Part shown: in pieces, positions 15,492 through 28,005 of the stretch
Layout: each line of letters begins with the position of its first letter
Position numbering within the stretch: the stretch's first letter is position 1
Source: an uncultured Atopostipes sp.
GTDB lineage: Bacteria > Bacillota > Bacilli > Lactobacillales > Carnobacteriaceae_A
Length of the DNA: 64,000 nucleotides
Reading direction: 5' to 3'
Assembly: GCA_910588235.1 (NCBI GenBank)
Contig: CAJUOQ010000008.1
Coordinates: 1-64,000 of the forward strand
Made by a program: the position numbers and the translations under genes
The notes under the pieces: generated by a model
Seen by the model: only the letters and a program-made list of their open reading frames with translations
Databases searched by the model: none
Told to the model about the DNA's origin: nothing

Positions 15492-18400
15492 GTGCTAGGT
15501 AATGAAGTTCACTATGGTAAAAAACGAGTTCGTCGAAGCTTTTCAAGAATTCGCGAAGTGATGGAAATTCCTAATTTGGTTGAAATTCAATCTGACTCTT
15601 ATCAATGGTTTTTAGATGAAGGATTGAAAGAATTATTCCGAGATATTTCTCCGATTGAGGACTTTTCAGGTAATCTGTCGTTAGAATTTTTGGATTATTC
15701 ATTTGATGAACCAAAATACACGGTTGACGAAGCGCGCGAACACGATGCTAACTACGCAACTCCAGTCTATGTAAAACTACGATTAATAAACAATGAAACA
15801 GGCGAAGTAAAAGAACAAGAAGTCTTTTATGGTGATTTACCTACTATGACCGATCAAGGGACATTTATTATTAATGGTGCTGAACGTGTCGTTGTATCAC
15901 AACTTGTTCGTTCCCCAGGAGTATATTATAGTCCTAAAATTGAAAAGAACGGTAGAGAAGGATTTAGTGCAGTGATGATTCCTAACCGAGGTGCTTGGTT
16001 AGAATTTGAAACTGATACTAGAGGTTTACTCAATGTACGTATTGACCGTACACGTAAATTACCTTTAACTACATTTATTCGTGCTCTTGGTTTTGGCTCA
16101 GATGATGAAATCATGGAGATCATTGGTCATAACCCAGCGATGGAAGGTACGCTAGAAAAAGACGCACATAAAAACCCAGCAGATTCTCGTGTGGAAGAAG
16201 CTTTAAAAGACATCTATGAAAGCTTACGTCCAGGAGAACCTAAAACTGCAGACTCTTCTCGAAGCCTACTAAATACTCGATTCTTTGACCCAAGAAGATA
16301 TGACCTAGCTTATGTCGGTCGTTACAAACTAAATAAAAAATTAAACATTAAAACACGCTTATTAAACCAAACGTTAGCTGAAACATTAGTAGATCCTGAA
16401 ACAGGGGAAATTTTAGCTGAAGAAGGAACAGTTATTACCCATACTATAATGGATGAACTAGCTCCTCATATCGAAAATGGTTTATTTGATGTTACTTTAA
16501 ACCCTTCAGATGAAGCGGTTGTTCCTGAACCAATGGAAGTCCAAATGGTGAAGGTTTATTCGAAAGAAAATGAAGAACGTGTTGTTAACATGATCTCAAA
16601 TAGACAACCTTCTGAAGAGAAGAAATGGTTATTGCCAGAAGATGTTTTAGCGGCAATTAGCTACTACTATGGTTTGTTGGAAGGCATTGGCAGCACAGAC
16701 GATATTGACCACTTAGGAAATCGTCGAATTCGATCAGTCGGTGAGCTTCTACAAAATCAATACCGTATCGGAGTTTCTCGTATGGAGCGTGTCGTTCGTG
16801 AACGTATGTCGATTCAAGACGCGGACACAACAACGCCTCAACAATTGATCAACATCCGTCCGGTCGTTGCATCGATTAAAGAGTTCTTTGGTTCTTCACA
16901 ACTTTCACAGTTCATGGACCAAGTGAACCCGCTCAGTGAGTTATCTCATAAGCGTCGTCTATCGGCTTTAGGACCTGGTGGTTTAACGCGTGAACGTGCT
17001 GGTTATGAAGTACGTGACGTGCATTATTCTCACTATGGTCGTATGTGTCCAATTGAAACCCCGGAAGGTCCAAACATTGGTTTGATTAACAGTCTTTCCA
17101 CTTATTCAAAAATTAATAAATTTGGTTTCATTGAAACACCTTATCGAAAAGCAGACCGTGAAAATGGTCGAGTAACGGATGAGATTGTCTATTTAACAGC
17201 AGACGAAGAAGATCTATATACGATTGCACAAGCGAACTCATTACTTGATGACGATGGTTACTTCGTTGAAGATACTGTACTTGCCCGTCGCAGAAACGAT
17301 AACGAAGAAGTTCCAGTCGGTGAAATTGATTATATGGACGTTTCACCAAAACAAGTGGTTTCTGTTGCTACAGCAAGTATTCCTTTCTTAGAAAACGATG
17401 ACTCGAACCGTGCATTAATGGGTGCAAACATGCAGCGTCAAGCAGTTCCATTACTGAAACCAGCTGCGCCATTAGTAGGTACAGGTATTGAAAATACAGC
17501 TGCTAAAGGTTCGGGCTCAGCGATTGTTGCGAAAAACGAAGGAACCGTTGATTATGTAGATGCACGAAACATTAAGATTCGTCAATCAAACGGAATGGTT
17601 GATCATTACTCAATGATTAAGTTCCAACGTTCAAATGCCGGAACTTCTTACAACCAAAAACCAATTGTACAACATGGAGACAAGGTTGAAAAAGGCGATA
17701 TTATTGCTGATGGACCAGCGATGGACCGTGGCGAAATTGCTTTAGGTAAGAACCCATTGATCGCATTTACTACATTTGATGGTTATAACTTCGAGGATGC
17801 GATTATTATGAGTGAGCGTCTCGTGAAAGATGACGTCTACACCTCTATTCACCTTGAAGAATTTGAATCAGAAGCTAGAGATACAAAACTAGGACCTGAA
17901 GAAATTACACGCGAAATTCCAAACGTCGGCGACGCTGCTTTAAGAAACTTAGATGAAAATGGCATTATTCGTGTCGGAGCAGAAGTGCGCGATGGGGATA
18001 TTCTTGTAGGAAAAGTCACACCAAAAGGAATGTCAGAACAATCTGCAGAAGAAAAACTATTGCACGCAATCTTTGGAGAAAAAGCACGAGAAGTTCGTGA
18101 CTCTTCTCTACGTGTACCACATGGTGGAGGCGGAATTGTCAGTGAAGTGAAAGTCTTCAGTCGTGAAGAAGGCGATGAATTATCAGCGGGTGTGAATGAT
18201 TTAGTCCGCGTGTATATCGCTCAAAAACGTAAAATTAACGTTGGAGACAAGATGGCGGGACGTCACGGAAACAAAGGGGTCGTATCCCTCATTCTTCCAG
18301 AAGAAGATATGCCATATTTACCAGATGGTACGCCCGTAGATGTTCTATTGAACCCATTAGGTGTTCCTTCTCGAATGAACATCGGGCAAGTCTTTGAGTT

Positions 18401-19058
18401 ACATCTTGGTATGGCTGCTCGGGAACTGGGTGTTCACTTTGCAACGCCAGTCTTTGACGGAGCGACAGAGCCAGATATTGAAGACGTACTAGAAGAAGCA
18501 GGCTTTAATAAAGATGGTAAAACGACATTATATGATGGTCGTACTGGAGAAGCCTTTGATAATCGTGTATCTGTAGGAGTTATGTACTTCTTGAAATTAT
18601 CACACATGATTGATGACAAGATGCATGCACGCTCTACAGGACCTTACTCACTTGTTACTCAACAACCTCTTGGAGGTAAAGCACAGTTCGGTGGACAACG
18701 ATTTGGTGAGATGGAGGTTTGGGCACTGGAAGCGTATGGTGCTTCATACACATTACAAGAAATCTTGACTTACAAGTCAGATGACGTTGATGGTCGTGTG
18801 AAAACTTATGAAGCCATCGTTAAAGGAGAACCACTCCCTCAACCAGGTGTACCAGAATCTTTCCGTGTTCTTGTTAAAGAATTACAAGCGCTCGGTTTAG
18901 AGATGAAAGTACTCGACCATGATAATAATGAAGTTGAGCTCGAGAGTGCTGAAGAAGATGATGGGTTCCGAAGTGTTGACTCATTAGAAGAAATTAAAAA
19001 ACAAGAAGATGCTAAACGTGAAGCTGAAGCTGCTAAAGAAGCGGAAGCGAATAAATAA
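15492..19058 (+). CDS. rpoB: DNA-directed RNA polymerase subunit beta
   Basis: The beta subunit of RNA polymerase. The 1188-residue protein contains the rifampicin-binding region [19 protein letters not shown] with the sensitive-type Asp, His and Ser residues, the DDRII-side motifs [12 protein letters not shown] near 920, and the C-terminal clamp motif [24 protein letters not shown]. The C terminus ends in an acidic Lys/Glu tail. I choose GTG at 15492, since GAGAGGTG sits about 7 bases before it. The GTG at 15483 lies within that site. Confidence 0.98.
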   Translation: MLGNEVHYGKKRVRRSFSRIREVMEIPNLVEIQSDSYQWFLDEGLKELFRDISPIEDFSGNLSLEFLDYSFDEPKYTVDEAREHDANYATPVYVKLRLINNETGEVKEQEVFYGDLPTMTDQGTFIINGAERVVVSQLVRSPGVYYSPKIEKNGREGFSAVMIPNRGAWLEFETDTRGLLNVRIDRTRKLPLTTFIRALGFGSDDEIMEIIGHNPAMEGTLEKDAHKNPADSRVEEALKDIYESLRPGEPKTADSSRSLLNTRFFDPRRYDLAYVGRYKLNKKLNIKTRLLNQTLAETLVDPETGEILAEEGTVITHTIMDELAPHIENGLFDVTLNPSDEAVVPEPMEVQMVKVYSKENEERVVNMISNRQPSEEKKWLLPEDVLAAISYYYGLLEGIGSTDDIDHLGNRRIRSVGELLQNQYRIGVSRMERVVRERMSIQDADTTTPQQLINIRPVVASIKEFFGSSQLSQFMDQVNPLSELSHKRRLSALGPGGLTRERAGYEVRDVHYSHYGRMCPIETPEGPNIGLINSLSTYSKINKFGFIETPYRKADRENGRVTDEIVYLTADEEDLYTIAQANSLLDDDGYFVEDTVLARRRNDNEEVPVGEIDYMDVSPKQVVSVATASIPFLENDDSNRALMGANMQRQAVPLLKPAAPLVGTGIENTAAKGSGSAIVAKNEGTVDYVDARNIKIRQSNGMVDHYSMIKFQRSNAGTSYNQKPIVQHGDKVEKGDIIADGPAMDRGEIALGKNPLIAFTTFDGYNFEDAIIMSERLVKDDVYTSIHLEEFESEARDTKLGPEEITREIPNVGDAALRNLDENGIIRVGAEVRDGDILVGKVTPKGMSEQSAEEKLLHAIFGEKAREVRDSSLRVPHGGGGIVSEVKVFSREEGDELSAGVNDLVRVYIAQKRKINVGDKMAGRHGNKGVVSLILPEEDMPYLPDGTPVDVLLNPLGVPSRMNIGQVFELHLGMAARELGVHFATPVFDGATEPDIEDVLEEAGFNKDGKTTLYDGRTGEAFDNRVSVGVMYFLKLSHMIDDKMHARSTGPYSLVTQQPLGGKAQFGGQRFGEMEVWALEAYGASYTLQEILTYKSDDVDGRVKTYEAIVKGEPLPQPGVPESFRVLVKELQALGLEMKVLDHDNNEVELESAEEDDGFRSVDSLEEIKKQEDAKREAEAAKEAEANK

Positions 19059-19086
19059 TTATCAGAATTATTTAGGTGTGAATCGT

Positions 19087-19126
19087 AAAAACAAGTAAGA
19101 GAAAAGTAAAATTCTTACTTGTTTTT
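19087..19126 (+). terminator. Hairpin between rpoB and rpoC
   Basis: A perfect 14-bp stem (19087-19100 with 19113-19126) with a 12-base loop ends in five T. It has intrinsic terminator form but lies inside an operon, so it may instead be a partial terminator or an RNase III processing site. Confidence 0.7.
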
Positions 19127-19184
19127 CGAAACACCATTGAACAGAGGGCAGTTCAAAAAAATCATAAAAGGGAGGTTTGCCCCC

Positions 19185-22100
19185 TTGATTGACGTAAATA
19201 AATTTAATCATGTTCAAATTTCTATTGCTTCTCCTGAAAAGATCCGCCAATGGTCCTTTGGAGAAGTCAAAAAACCAGAAACTATTAATTATCGTACACT
19301 AAAACCAGAACGTGACGGTTTATTCTGCGAGCGTATTTTTGGTCCAACTAAAGACTATGAGTGTGCTTGTGGTAAATATCGTCGTATTCACTATAAAGGG
19401 ATCGTTTGTGACCGTTGTGGTGTAGAAGTAACAAACTCTAAAGTTCGTCGTGAACGTATGGGTCATATCGAACTTGCTGCACCAGTCACACACATTTGGT
19501 ACTTTAAAGGAATACCAAGCCGTTTAGGACTTATTTTAGACATGAGTCCTCGTTCACTAGAAGAAATCATTTACTATGCTTCATATGTAGTGATTGAACC
19601 TGGTGATACACCGCTTGAGAAAAAACAATTATTAAATGAATTCGAATATCGTGACTACCGCTTAGAGTACGGGAATGAATTCCGTGCTGAAATCGGAGCA
19701 GAAGCAATTAAGCATTTACTAAACGATGTTGACTTAGAAGCAGAAGTGAAAGAATTGAAAGATTTCTTACACACAGCAACTGGTCAAAAACGTACACGTG
19801 CTATCCGTCGACTAGACATTATGGACTCATTTGTATCCTCTGGTAACGAATTGGATTGGATGATTATGGATGTATTACCGGTTATTCCACCAGAATTACG
19901 TCCGATGGTTCAATTAGACGGAGGACGCTTTGCAACAAGTGATATGAACGACTTATACCGTCGAGTCATTAACCGTAATAACCGACTAAAAAGTCTTTTA
20001 GAGCTGAATGCTCCACATATCATTATTCAAAACGAGAAACGTATGCTGCAAGAAGCAGTAGATGCTTTAATTGATAATGGTCGTCGTGGTCGTCCAGTAA
20101 CAGGACCAGGTAACCGTCCATTAAAATCACTTTCTCATATGTTGAAAGGTAAGCAAGGACGTTTCCGTCAAAACTTACTAGGTAAGCGTGTAGACTATTC
20201 AGGACGATCTGTTATTGTGGTTGGACCTGAATTGAAGATGTATGAAACAGGAATACCAAAACAAATGGCTGTTGAGCTCTTCAAACCGTTTGTTATGCGT
20301 GAATTAGTTGCTCGAGAAATTGCAACAAACATTAAAAACGCAAAAAGAAAAGTAGAGCAATTAGATGATGAAATTTGGGAAGTATTAGAAGATGTCATTA
20401 AAGAGCATCCGGTACTTCTAAACCGTGCGCCTACACTACACCGTTTGGGTATTCAAGCCTTCCAACCGGTTCTTATCGATGGAAAAGCGATTCGTTTACA
20501 CCCATTAGTCTGTGAAGCTTATAACGCCGACTTTGATGGGGACCAAATGGCTGTCCACGTACCACTAAGTGAAGAAGCTAAAGCAGAAGCTAGAATTTTA
20601 ATGCTTGGTGCACAAAATATCCTAAACCCGAAAGATGGTAAACCAGTTGTTACACCATCACAAGATATGGTCTTAGGTAACTATTATCTAACACTAGAAA
20701 AACCAGGTGCGATTGGAGAAGGTATGGTCTTCTCAAGCCCGGAAGAAGCTTTCCAAGCTTACAAAACAGGGTACGTTCATCTACACTCACGTGTAGCGAT
20801 TCATGCTGTAGATATGCCGAACAAGCCATTTACAGATGAACAAAAAGACCAATACTTGATTACAACTATCGGTAAAATTATCTTTAACCGTATTATGCCG
20901 GAAGAGTTTGCTTATTTAAACGAACCTTCAATGCATAACTTAGAAGAAAAAACACCAGATAAATATTTCGTGCCATATGGTACAAATATTGTAGAGCACA
21001 TTAAAAATCAAGAACCTGTAAGACCATTTAAGAAAAAAGATTTAGGAAATATTATTGCTGAAGTCTTCAAGAAATTCCAAGTGACTGAAACGTCAAAAAT
21101 GTTGGATGAGATGAAAGACCTCGGTTACTACTACTCAACAATTTCTGGTATTACAGTGGGTATTTCTGATATCCCTGTTTTAGATGTTAAAGAAGAAATT
21201 ATTGAGGAAACCAGTGCAAAAGTTGACCGTATTAATGCGACTCACCGTCGTGGTTTGATTTCGGAAGACGAACGTTACCAAAACGTTATTGATATCTGGA
21301 CGCAAGCAAGAGATGACATCCAAGACCACTTGGAAACAGACGTTGATCATTCAAACAATATTTTCATGATGAGTGACTCTGGTGCCCGTGGTTCGATCTC
21401 GAACTTTACACAGTTAGCGGGAATTCGTGGATTAATTGCTGGTCCAAATGGTCAAATTATGGAGCTTCCAATTACGTCAAACTTCCGTGAAGGTCTATCC
21501 GTATTAGAGATGTTTATTTCAACACACGGTGCCCGTAAAGGTATGACGGATACGGCGCTTAAGACAGCTGACTCGGGTTACTTAACTCGTCGTCTAGTTG
21601 ATGTTTCACAAGATGTTATCGTTCGTGAAGACGACTGTGGAACTGAAGGCGGAATTGTTGCTCGTGAATTGAAACAAGGAAATGAAGAAGTGGAAACACT
21701 AGAAGAACGTATTTTAGGTCGTTACGCTCGTCAAACAGTTGAGCATCCAGAAACAGGCGAAGTGATTGTTGAAGAAAACGAAATGATCACAGAAGAGAAA
21801 GCACGCGAAATCGTGGAAGCTGGACATACTCAGATTTATATTCGTTCAGTCTTTAACTGTAACTCACGCCATGGTGTCTGCCGTAAGTGTTATGGACGTA
21901 ACTTAGCAACAGGTCGCGAAGTTGAAGTTGGAGAAGCAGTAGGAATTGTTGCTGCTCAATCCATTGGTGAACCTGGTACTCAGTTAACAATGCGTACATT
22001 CCATACAGGTGGTGTAGCCGGAGACGATATTACTCAAGGTTTACCACGTGTTCAAGAGATCTTTGAAGCAAGACATCCAAAAGGTCAAGCAACTATTTCA

Positions 22101-22805
22101 GAAGTAACGGGTGAAATTGATGCAATCGAAGAGAACCCAGAAGAAAACGAAATAGAAGTAACAGTTAAAGGTTACACAGATACGCGCACATACAAATTAC
22201 CAAGAATTGCACGTCTACGTGTAGAAGTTGGCGACACGATTGAACGAGGTGACCCACTTAACGAAGGTTCAATTGATCCGAAAGAACTTCTGGCAGTAAG
22301 TGGTATGACGAAACTTCAAGAATATATCTTGAAAGAAGTTCAATATGCCTACCGAAGTCAAGGGGTAGAAATCGGAGATAAACACGTTGAAGTGATTGCT
22401 CGTCAAATGATGCGCAAAGTTCGTATCCTTGACCCAGGCGACACAGATATTTTACCTGGTGAATTACTTGATATTCATGACTTCAAAGACCACATCACGG
22501 ATACTTTATTATCTGGTGGACAACCAGCAACTGCTCGTCCAGTATTGCTTGGTATTACAAAAGCAGCTCTTGAAACAAACAGTTTCTTATCTGCTGCATC
22601 CTTCCAGGAAACAACACGTGTCCTAACAGATGCTGTCATTCGAGGTAAAGAAGATGACTTAATTGGTCTGAAAGAGAACGTCATTATCGGTAAACAAATT
22701 CCTGCTGGTACGGGTATTCAAGCTTATAGAGACTTAGAACCAAAATCAGTTGGAGCTGAAGCCGAGGAAGTTTATGCTGTCGCTGAAGAAGAAGCCGAAG
22801 AATAA
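19185..22805 (+). CDS. rpoC: DNA-directed RNA polymerase subunit beta'
   Basis: The catalytic beta' subunit. The 1206-residue protein has the N-terminal zinc-binding [23 protein letters not shown] region near 60-85, the active-site [12 protein letters not shown] triad near 455, the bridge/trigger elements, and the second cysteine cluster (CGTEGG and [13 protein letters not shown]). The start is TTG at 19185, 9 bases after GGGAGG, giving the usual N terminus MIDVNKF. An in-frame upstream extension to 19119 overlaps the intercistronic hairpin and is rejected. It is in the rpoB operon. Confidence 0.98.
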   Translation: MIDVNKFNHVQISIASPEKIRQWSFGEVKKPETINYRTLKPERDGLFCERIFGPTKDYECACGKYRRIHYKGIVCDRCGVEVTNSKVRRERMGHIELAAPVTHIWYFKGIPSRLGLILDMSPRSLEEIIYYASYVVIEPGDTPLEKKQLLNEFEYRDYRLEYGNEFRAEIGAEAIKHLLNDVDLEAEVKELKDFLHTATGQKRTRAIRRLDIMDSFVSSGNELDWMIMDVLPVIPPELRPMVQLDGGRFATSDMNDLYRRVINRNNRLKSLLELNAPHIIIQNEKRMLQEAVDALIDNGRRGRPVTGPGNRPLKSLSHMLKGKQGRFRQNLLGKRVDYSGRSVIVVGPELKMYETGIPKQMAVELFKPFVMRELVAREIATNIKNAKRKVEQLDDEIWEVLEDVIKEHPVLLNRAPTLHRLGIQAFQPVLIDGKAIRLHPLVCEAYNADFDGDQMAVHVPLSEEAKAEARILMLGAQNILNPKDGKPVVTPSQDMVLGNYYLTLEKPGAIGEGMVFSSPEEAFQAYKTGYVHLHSRVAIHAVDMPNKPFTDEQKDQYLITTIGKIIFNRIMPEEFAYLNEPSMHNLEEKTPDKYFVPYGTNIVEHIKNQEPVRPFKKKDLGNIIAEVFKKFQVTETSKMLDEMKDLGYYYSTISGITVGISDIPVLDVKEEIIEETSAKVDRINATHRRGLISEDERYQNVIDIWTQARDDIQDHLETDVDHSNNIFMMSDSGARGSISNFTQLAGIRGLIAGPNGQIMELPITSNFREGLSVLEMFISTHGARKGMTDTALKTADSGYLTRRLVDVSQDVIVREDDCGTEGGIVARELKQGNEEVETLEERILGRYARQTVEHPETGEVIVEENEMITEEKAREIVEAGHTQIYIRSVFNCNSRHGVCRKCYGRNLATGREVEVGEAVGIVAAQSIGEPGTQLTMRTFHTGGVAGDDITQGLPRVQEIFEARHPKGQATISEVTGEIDAIEENPEENEIEVTVKGYTDTRTYKLPRIARLRVEVGDTIERGDPLNEGSIDPKELLAVSGMTKLQEYILKEVQYAYRSQGVEIGDKHVEVIARQMMRKVRILDPGDTDILPGELLDIHDFKDHITDTLLSGGQPATARPVLLGITKAALETNSFLSAASFQETTRVLTDAVIRGKEDDLIGLKENVIIGKQIPAGTGIQAYRDLEPKSVGAEAEEVYAVAEEEAEE

Positions 22806-22847
22806 TTTTGTGAAATAAAAGAATTTCCTAATCAAAAAGAAAAATAG

Positions 22848-22886
22848 TCAGCGAAGAGTAAGTTTTTGAACTTACTCTTCTTGCTG
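22848..22886 (+). terminator. Hairpin terminating rpoB-rpoC
   Basis: Arms TCAGC-GAAGAGTAAG and CTTACTCTTC-TTGCTGA form a long stem around a TTTTTGAA-type loop. The T-run behind it is poor, so termination is inferred. Confidence 0.6.
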
Positions 22887-22924
22887 ATATATTTATAAAA
22901 AATAAGGAAAAATTCTATAAAAAG

Positions 22925-22953
22925 TTGACATATTCATCTTAAAGTGCTATTAT
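22925..22953 (+). promoter_or_regulatory. Promoter of the str operon (rpsL-rpsG-fusA-tuf)
   Basis: TTGACA (22925-22930), 17-base spacer, TATTAT (22948-22953) preceded by TGC. Confidence 0.85.
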
Positions 22954-23031
22954 TTTAAAGGTGCTTTTTATAAAAGAAATAAATAATCATTTATCATTTG
23001 AAGAAAGCAAAAATAATCTATACACCAGCGA

Positions 23032-23063
23032 AAATCGCATAGTGATGCGGTTTAATATTTTTT
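23032..23063 (+). promoter_or_regulatory. Terminator-like hairpin in the rpsL leader
   Basis: AAATCGCAT (23032-23040) pairs with ATGCGGTTT (23045-23053), with one G-U pair, followed by AATATTTTTT. It lies 60 bases before rpsL and could attenuate the operon. Confidence 0.5.
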
Positions 23064-23122
23064 AACTAAAATGACACGGCTGGATGTGTGGACTTGAAAA
23101 TACAAAAGGAGGGAAATACTAA

Positions 23123-23533
23123 ATGCCTACAATTAACCAATTAGTTCGTAAACCTCGTAAAACTAAAAAGAAAAAATCTGAATCACCAGCTTTAAACCGA
23201 GGATATAATACGTTAAAACGTCAACCGACTCGAGTTTTATCTCCACAGAAACGTGGTGTATGTACACGTGTTGGAACAATGACTCCTAAGAAACCGAACT
23301 CAGCATTACGTAAATATGCACGTGTTCGTTTATCTAACCAGATTGAAGTTACAGCTTATATACCTGGTGAAGGACATAACTTACAAGAACATAACGTAGT
23401 ACTTATTCGTGGTGGTCGAGTTAAAGACTTGCCAGGTGTTCGTTACCACGTTGTTCGTGGAGCTCTTGATACAGCAGGAGTTACAGACCGTAAGCAAAGT
23501 CGTTCGAAATACGGTACTAAAAAGCCTAACTAA
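23123..23533 (+). CDS. rpsL: 30S ribosomal protein S12
   Basis: S12 lies at the decoding centre and is the site of streptomycin resistance mutations. The 136-residue protein has the conserved loop [14 protein letters not shown] near 51-64 and [10 protein letters not shown] near 81-90. The lysines that mutate in resistant strains (about 56-57 and 101) are the sensitive type. The start is ATG at 23123 with AGGAGGG upstream. It is the first gene of the str operon. Confidence 0.98.
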   Translation: MPTINQLVRKPRKTKKKKSESPALNRGYNTLKRQPTRVLSPQKRGVCTRVGTMTPKKPNSALRKYARVRLSNQIEVTAYIPGEGHNLQEHNVVLIRGGRVKDLPGVRYHVVRGALDTAGVTDRKQSRSKYGTKKPN

Positions 23534-23580
23534 AAAAATAATTTCTTAAATTAAATAATTCTCGAGGAAGGAGGATGGTC

Positions 23581-24051
23581 ATGCCTCGTAAAGGACCAGT
23601 AATTAAAAAAGATGTAACGCCGGATCCGATTTATGATTCGAAACTTGTATCACGTTTAATCAACCGTTTAATGGTTGATGGTAAACGCGGTAAAGCATCT
23701 ACTATCTTATATAGAGCATTTGATATTATTAGTGAAGAAACTGGAAATGAACCAATGGAAGTATTTGAACAGGCGTTGAAAAACTTAATGCCCGTATTGG
23801 AGGTACGTTCACGTCGAGTGGGTGGTTCTAACTACCAAGTACCGATTGAGGTTCGTCCAGAACGTCGAACAACACTAGCATTGCGTTGGTTAGTAAACTA
23901 CGCACGCCTACGTGGAGAAAACACTATGGTTGAACGCTTAGCACATGAAATCATGGATGCAGCAAACAACACAGGTGCAGCAGTTCGTCGTCGTGAAGAA
24001 GTCCATCAAATGGCAGAAGCAAACAAAGCATTTGCTCACTACCGTTGGTAA
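23581..24051 (+). CDS. rpsG: 30S ribosomal protein S7
   Basis: S7 nucleates assembly of the 30S head and contacts tRNA in the E site. The 156-residue protein has the standard length and motifs [28 protein letters not shown] near 75-95 and [15 protein letters not shown] at the end. The start is ATG at 23581, 6 bases after AAGGAGG. An ATG at 23575 directly abuts the ribosome binding site and is not used. Confidence 0.98.
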   Translation: MPRKGPVIKKDVTPDPIYDSKLVSRLINRLMVDGKRGKASTILYRAFDIISEETGNEPMEVFEQALKNLMPVLEVRSRRVGGSNYQVPIEVRPERRTTLALRWLVNYARLRGENTMVERLAHEIMDAANNTGAAVRRREEVHQMAEANKAFAHYRW

Positions 24052-24074
24052 GATTTCTCGCAAATTGAACAATC

Positions 24075-24093
24075 CCTATAGAACATCTATAGG
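24075..24093 (+). other. Perfect hairpin between rpsG and fusA
   Basis: CCTATAGA and TCTATAGG form an 8-bp stem with a 3-base loop. A smaller GCCT/AGGC stem lies at 24115-24126. No T-run follows, so these may set mRNA folding or processing. Confidence 0.5.
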
Positions 24094-24155
24094 ACAACAG
24101 AACAAGTAAATGAAGCCTAAAAAGGCGAGATTATAAAAATAAGGGGTGTAGAATT

Positions 24156-26249
24156 TTGGCTAAAAGAGAATTTTCTCTGGAAAAAACGCGTAATATCGGG
24201 ATTATGGCTCATATTGACGCTGGTAAAACAACCACAACAGAGCGTATCTTGTATTATACAGGCCGTACGCACAAAATCGGCGAGACCCATGATGGTGCGT
24301 CACAAATGGACTGGATGGAACAAGAGCAAGAGCGTGGAATCACGATCACATCAGCAGCGACAACTGCTTCGTGGAAAGACCACCGTGTAAATATTATTGA
24401 TACTCCAGGACACGTGGACTTTACAGTTGAAGTTGAGCGTTCATTACGTGTACTAGACGGTGCAGTTACAGTGCTTGACGCACAGTCTGGTGTTGAGCCA
24501 CAAACAGAAACAGTGTGGCGCCAAGCAACAACTTATGGTGTTCCACGAATTGTCTTCATTAACAAAATGGATAAAATTGGTGCTGACTTCTTGTATGCAG
24601 CAAACACTCTAACTGAGCGTCTGCAAGCAAATGCACATCCAATTCAATTACCAATTGGTGCTGAAGATCAATTCACAGGAATTATCGACCTTGTCAACAT
24701 GAACGCAATTATATATCATGATGAAATGGGTCAAGATGTTACAATCGAAGAAATTCCTGAAGAATACCAAGATCAAGCAGAAGAATATCATGAAAGCCTA
24801 GTAGAAGCAGTTGCTGAACTAGATGATGAACTAATGATGAAATACCTTGAAGGTGGAGAAATCACTTTAGAGGAATTGAAAAATGGTATCCGTGAAGCAA
24901 CAGTAAACGTAGAATTTTACCCAGTGCTTGTCGGTTCTGCATTTAAGAATAAAGGGGTTCAACCTTTATTAGACGCAGTTGTTGACTATTTACCGTCTCC
25001 ATTAGATGTAAGAGCTATTCAAGGTCATTCAGCAGATAACCCAGATGAAGTTATCGAACGTCATGCAGATGACAATGGACCATTCGCAGCACTAGCATTT
25101 AAAGTAATGACAGACCCATATGTTGGTCGTTTAACTTTCTTCCGTGTGTACTCAGGTTCTTTAGAAGCTGGATCATACGTATTAAATGCGACAAAAGACT
25201 CTCGTGAGCGTGTTGGACGAATCCTACAAATGCATGCAAACTCTCGTGAAGAAATCCCTGAAGTTTTCTCAGGAGATATCGCAGCAGGTGTTGGATTAAA
25301 AGATACAGCAACAGGAGATACACTAAGTGCTGAAGATTCACCAGTTATCTTAGAATCTATGGAATTCCCAGAACCAGTTATCCAGGTAGCAATTGAACCT
25401 AAAACAAAAGCTGACCAAGATAAAATGGGCGCTGCATTGCAAAAACTTGCAGAAGAGGATCCAACATTCCGCGCTGAAACAGATCACGAAACAGGTGAAA
25501 CATTAATTTCTGGTATGGGTGAACTTCACCTTGAAGTTATTGTTGACCGACTAAAACGTGAATTTAAAGTTGAAGCAAACGTTGGTGCTCCACAAGTTTC
25601 TTACCGTGAGACATTCACGAAAACTGTTGAAGCTGAAGGTAAATTCATCCGTCAATCAGGTGGTAAAGGACAATACGGTCACGTATTAATTGAGTTCGGA
25701 CCACTTGAAGAAGGAGAAGGCTTCGAATTTGAAGATGCAATTGTCGGTGGGGCTGTTCCTCGTGAATATATTCCATCTGTTGAAGAAGGTTTAGTCTCAG
25801 CAATGGAAGGCGGAGTATTAGCTGGTTATCCACTAATTGACGTCCGTGCTAAACTTTACGATGGTTCATACCACGATGTTGACTCGAGCGAGACAGCATT
25901 TAAAGTTGCAGCTTCTTTAGCACTTCGCGAAGCAGCTAAAAAAGCAGGTGCTGTAATTCTTGAGCCAATGATGGCTGTAGATATTACGGCTCCGGAAGAA
26001 TACCTAGGAGACTTGATGGGACATATTTCTTCTCGTCGAGGAACTATTGAAGGACAAGAACAGCATGGTAATGCTATGACTGTTACGGGTATGATTCCAT
26101 TATCAGAAATGTTTGGTTACGCAACAACATTGCGTTCTGCTACACAAGGTCGTGGAACATTCGTTATGCAATTTGACCATTATGATGCAGTACCAAACAG
26201 TATCGCTGAAGAAATCATTGCTAAACAAGGTGGATCATCTGAAGAGTAA
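24156..26249 (+). CDS. fusA: Elongation factor G
   Basis: EF-G is the GTPase that drives translocation and, with RRF, ribosome recycling. The 697-residue protein has G1 [13 protein letters not shown] at about 18-30, G3 DTPGHVDF near 84, G4 NKMD near 138, and domains II-V ending with the C-terminal [14 protein letters not shown] motif. The start is TTG at 24156 with AGGGGTG about 8 bases upstream, a weak start for so abundant a protein. It is third in the str operon. Confidence 0.98.
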   Translation: MAKREFSLEKTRNIGIMAHIDAGKTTTTERILYYTGRTHKIGETHDGASQMDWMEQEQERGITITSAATTASWKDHRVNIIDTPGHVDFTVEVERSLRVLDGAVTVLDAQSGVEPQTETVWRQATTYGVPRIVFINKMDKIGADFLYAANTLTERLQANAHPIQLPIGAEDQFTGIIDLVNMNAIIYHDEMGQDVTIEEIPEEYQDQAEEYHESLVEAVAELDDELMMKYLEGGEITLEELKNGIREATVNVEFYPVLVGSAFKNKGVQPLLDAVVDYLPSPLDVRAIQGHSADNPDEVIERHADDNGPFAALAFKVMTDPYVGRLTFFRVYSGSLEAGSYVLNATKDSRERVGRILQMHANSREEIPEVFSGDIAAGVGLKDTATGDTLSAEDSPVILESMEFPEPVIQVAIEPKTKADQDKMGAALQKLAEEDPTFRAETDHETGETLISGMGELHLEVIVDRLKREFKVEANVGAPQVSYRETFTKTVEAEGKFIRQSGGKGQYGHVLIEFGPLEEGEGFEFEDAIVGGAVPREYIPSVEEGLVSAMEGGVLAGYPLIDVRAKLYDGSYHDVDSSETAFKVAASLALREAAKKAGAVILEPMMAVDITAPEEYLGDLMGHISSRRGTIEGQEQHGNAMTVTGMIPLSEMFGYATTLRSATQGRGTFVMQFDHYDAVPNSIAEEIIAKQGGSSEE

Positions 26250-26305
26250 TCACCTTTAAGATACCTTCAAATGAATCACTATTAAACTTATTAAAAATGA
26301 GTGGA

Positions 26306-26333
26306 GTGAAAGCATAGAAACACTTGCTTTCAC
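26306..26333 (+). other. Hairpin between fusA and tuf
   Basis: GTGAAAGC (26306-26313) pairs with GCTTTCAC (26326-26333). Its right arm contains the -35 element of the tuf promoter. Confidence 0.55.
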
Positions 26334-26352
26334 CTACTTATGTAAGTATAAT
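26324..26352 (+). promoter_or_regulatory. Internal promoter of tuf
   Basis: TTGCTT (26324-26329), 17-base spacer, TATAAT (26347-26352). Confidence 0.75.
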
Positions 26353-26429
26353 TGTAAATTAGAAGAGTGGGTTAATCTGCTCATTTAATTAATAAAATAT
26401 TTAACATCCTTAAGGAGGACTTTTTTAAA

Positions 26430-27611
26430 ATGGGAAAAGAAAAATTTGATCGTTCGAAACCACATATGAATATTGGTACTATCGGACACGTTGACCATGG
26501 TAAAACTACTTTAACTGCAGCAATCACAAACGTATTAGCTTCAAAAGGTTTGGCAGATGCACAAGCTTATGACGCGATTGATGGTGCTTCAGAAGAGCAA
26601 GAACGTGGAATTACAATTTCAACTTCACACGTTGAGTATGAAACAGAAAACCGTCACTATGCACATATTGACGCTCCAGGACACGCGGACTACGTTAAAA
26701 ACATGATTACTGGTGCTGCTCAAATGGATGGTGCTATCTTAGTAGTATCTGCTGCTGATGGACCAATGCCACAAACTCGTGAGCATATCCTATTATCTCG
26801 TCAAGTTGGTATTCCATACATCGTTGTTTTCTTAAACAAATTAGATATGGTTGATGACGAAGAATTAGTAGAATTAGTAGAAATGGAAGTTCGTGACCTA
26901 TTGTCAGAATATGACTTCCCTGGTGACGAAGTACCAGTTATCGCTGGATCAGCTCTAAAAGCTTTAGAAGGCGACGAAGAATATCAAGAAAAAATCATGG
27001 AATTAATGGGTGCTGTTGATGAGTACATTCCATTACCAGACCGTGACGACACTAAACCATTCTTAATGCCAGTTGAGGACGTATTCTCAATTTCTGGTCG
27101 TGGTACTGTTGCTACAGGTCGTGTAGAGCAAGGTAAAGTCGAAGTTGGTGACGAAGTTGAAGTTGTTGGTTTAGCTGACACACAAAAAACAACTGTTACT
27201 GGAATCGAAATGTTCCGTAAAATGTTAGACTACGCTGAAGCGGGAGACAACATTGGTGCACTATTACGTGGACTTAACCGTGACGACATTGAGCGTGGAC
27301 AAGTTCTTGCAGAACCAGGTTCAATTACTCCACACTCTAAATTCAAAGGACAAGTTTATGTTCTATCTAAAGAAGAGGGTGGACGTCATACACCATTCTT
27401 CACTAACTACCGTCCTCAGTTCTACTTCCGTACAACTGACGTAACAGGTGTTGTTGACTTACCAGAAGGTACAGAAATGGTAATGCCTGGTGACGATACA
27501 GAGATGGAAGTTGAATTAATCGCTCCTATCGCTGTTGAAGAAGGTACACGCTTCACTATCCGTGAAGGTGGACGTACAGTTGGTGCTGGTGTTGTTACAG
27601 AAATTCTATAA
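26430..27611 (+). CDS. tuf: Elongation factor Tu
   Basis: EF-Tu delivers aminoacyl-tRNA to the ribosome. The 393-residue protein has G1 GHVDHGKTT near 19-27, G3 DAPGHADY near 80, G4 NKLD near 135 and the two beta-barrel domains. The residue after the G3 Asp is Ala where many bacteria have Cys. To my knowledge streptococcal EF-Tu shares this, so it is lineage-typical. The start is ATG at 26430 with AAGGAGG upstream. It ends the str operon, with its own promoter. Confidence 0.98.
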   Translation: MGKEKFDRSKPHMNIGTIGHVDHGKTTLTAAITNVLASKGLADAQAYDAIDGASEEQERGITISTSHVEYETENRHYAHIDAPGHADYVKNMITGAAQMDGAILVVSAADGPMPQTREHILLSRQVGIPYIVVFLNKLDMVDDEELVELVEMEVRDLLSEYDFPGDEVPVIAGSALKALEGDEEYQEKIMELMGAVDEYIPLPDRDDTKPFLMPVEDVFSISGRGTVATGRVEQGKVEVGDEVEVVGLADTQKTTVTGIEMFRKMLDYAEAGDNIGALLRGLNRDDIERGQVLAEPGSITPHSKFKGQVYVLSKEEGGRHTPFFTNYRPQFYFRTTDVTGVVDLPEGTEMVMPGDDTEMEVELIAPIAVEEGTRFTIREGGRTVGAGVVTEIL

Positions 27612-27623
27612 TTTTTATAGAAT
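27603..27623 (+). other. Hairpin over the tuf stop codon
   Basis: ATTCTATA (27603-27610) pairs with TATAGAAT (27616-27623). The stem spans the stop codon. Confidence 0.45.
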
Positions 27624-27658
27624 CTGTATGACTCAGACATTCAATGTTTGAATTTAAT

Positions 27659-27700
27659 AAACTCGTTATTCTGTAAAGTTACAGAGTAACGAGTTTTTTT
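27659..27700 (+). terminator. Terminator of the str operon
   Basis: AAACTCGTTA (27659-27668) pairs with TAACGAGTTT (27687-27696), with an inner TCTGTA/TACAGA stem, then a T-run. Strong intrinsic terminator. Confidence 0.93.
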
Positions 27701-27970
27701 ATTTCGTTTTTTAAAACTCTAGAATATTAAAATAGAGAAGATCGATTTTAAACAATAAAAATAGATGAACCAACATTAGGAAACTTATTATGAAATTTGT
27801 CTGAGACTCACTTCAATTTGCTAAACGACCTGCGCTTATTTTAATTACTCAACGATAAACGATATAAAATCATAAAATAACTCACATTTTTCTAAAAAAA
27901 TCGTTTATTTTCTTTAAAAATAAATCGAAGAAAAAAACTTTAACTTTTTCCGAAAAATAGCAAATAAAGC
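27701..27970. other. AT-rich non-coding stretch upstream of the S10 promoter
   Basis: No gene is seen. The last 80 bases are extremely A/T-rich with phased A-tracts and could act as an UP element for the promoter that follows. Confidence 0.5.
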
Positions 27971-27999
27971 TTGAAACCTCAAGTAAATCATTGTATACT
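27971..27999 (+). promoter_or_regulatory. Promoter of the S10-spc-alpha operon
   Basis: TTGAAA (27971-27976), 17-base spacer, TATACT (27994-27999). Confidence 0.82.
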
Positions 28000-28005
28000 A
28001 ATCAA

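Larger units (their letters stand above)
22806..23122 (+). other. Intergenic region rpoC to rpsL
   Basis: The 317-base gap holds a strong hairpin after rpoC, the rpsL promoter and a leader hairpin. The ybxF/rplGB-type L7Ae gene found here in Bacillus is absent. Confidence 0.7.

Noticed and set aside
26430..27611. Ala in place of Cys in the EF-Tu G3 motif as an oddity
   Set aside because: To my knowledge the DAPGHADY form is found in streptococci and other Lactobacillales, so it is lineage-typical.
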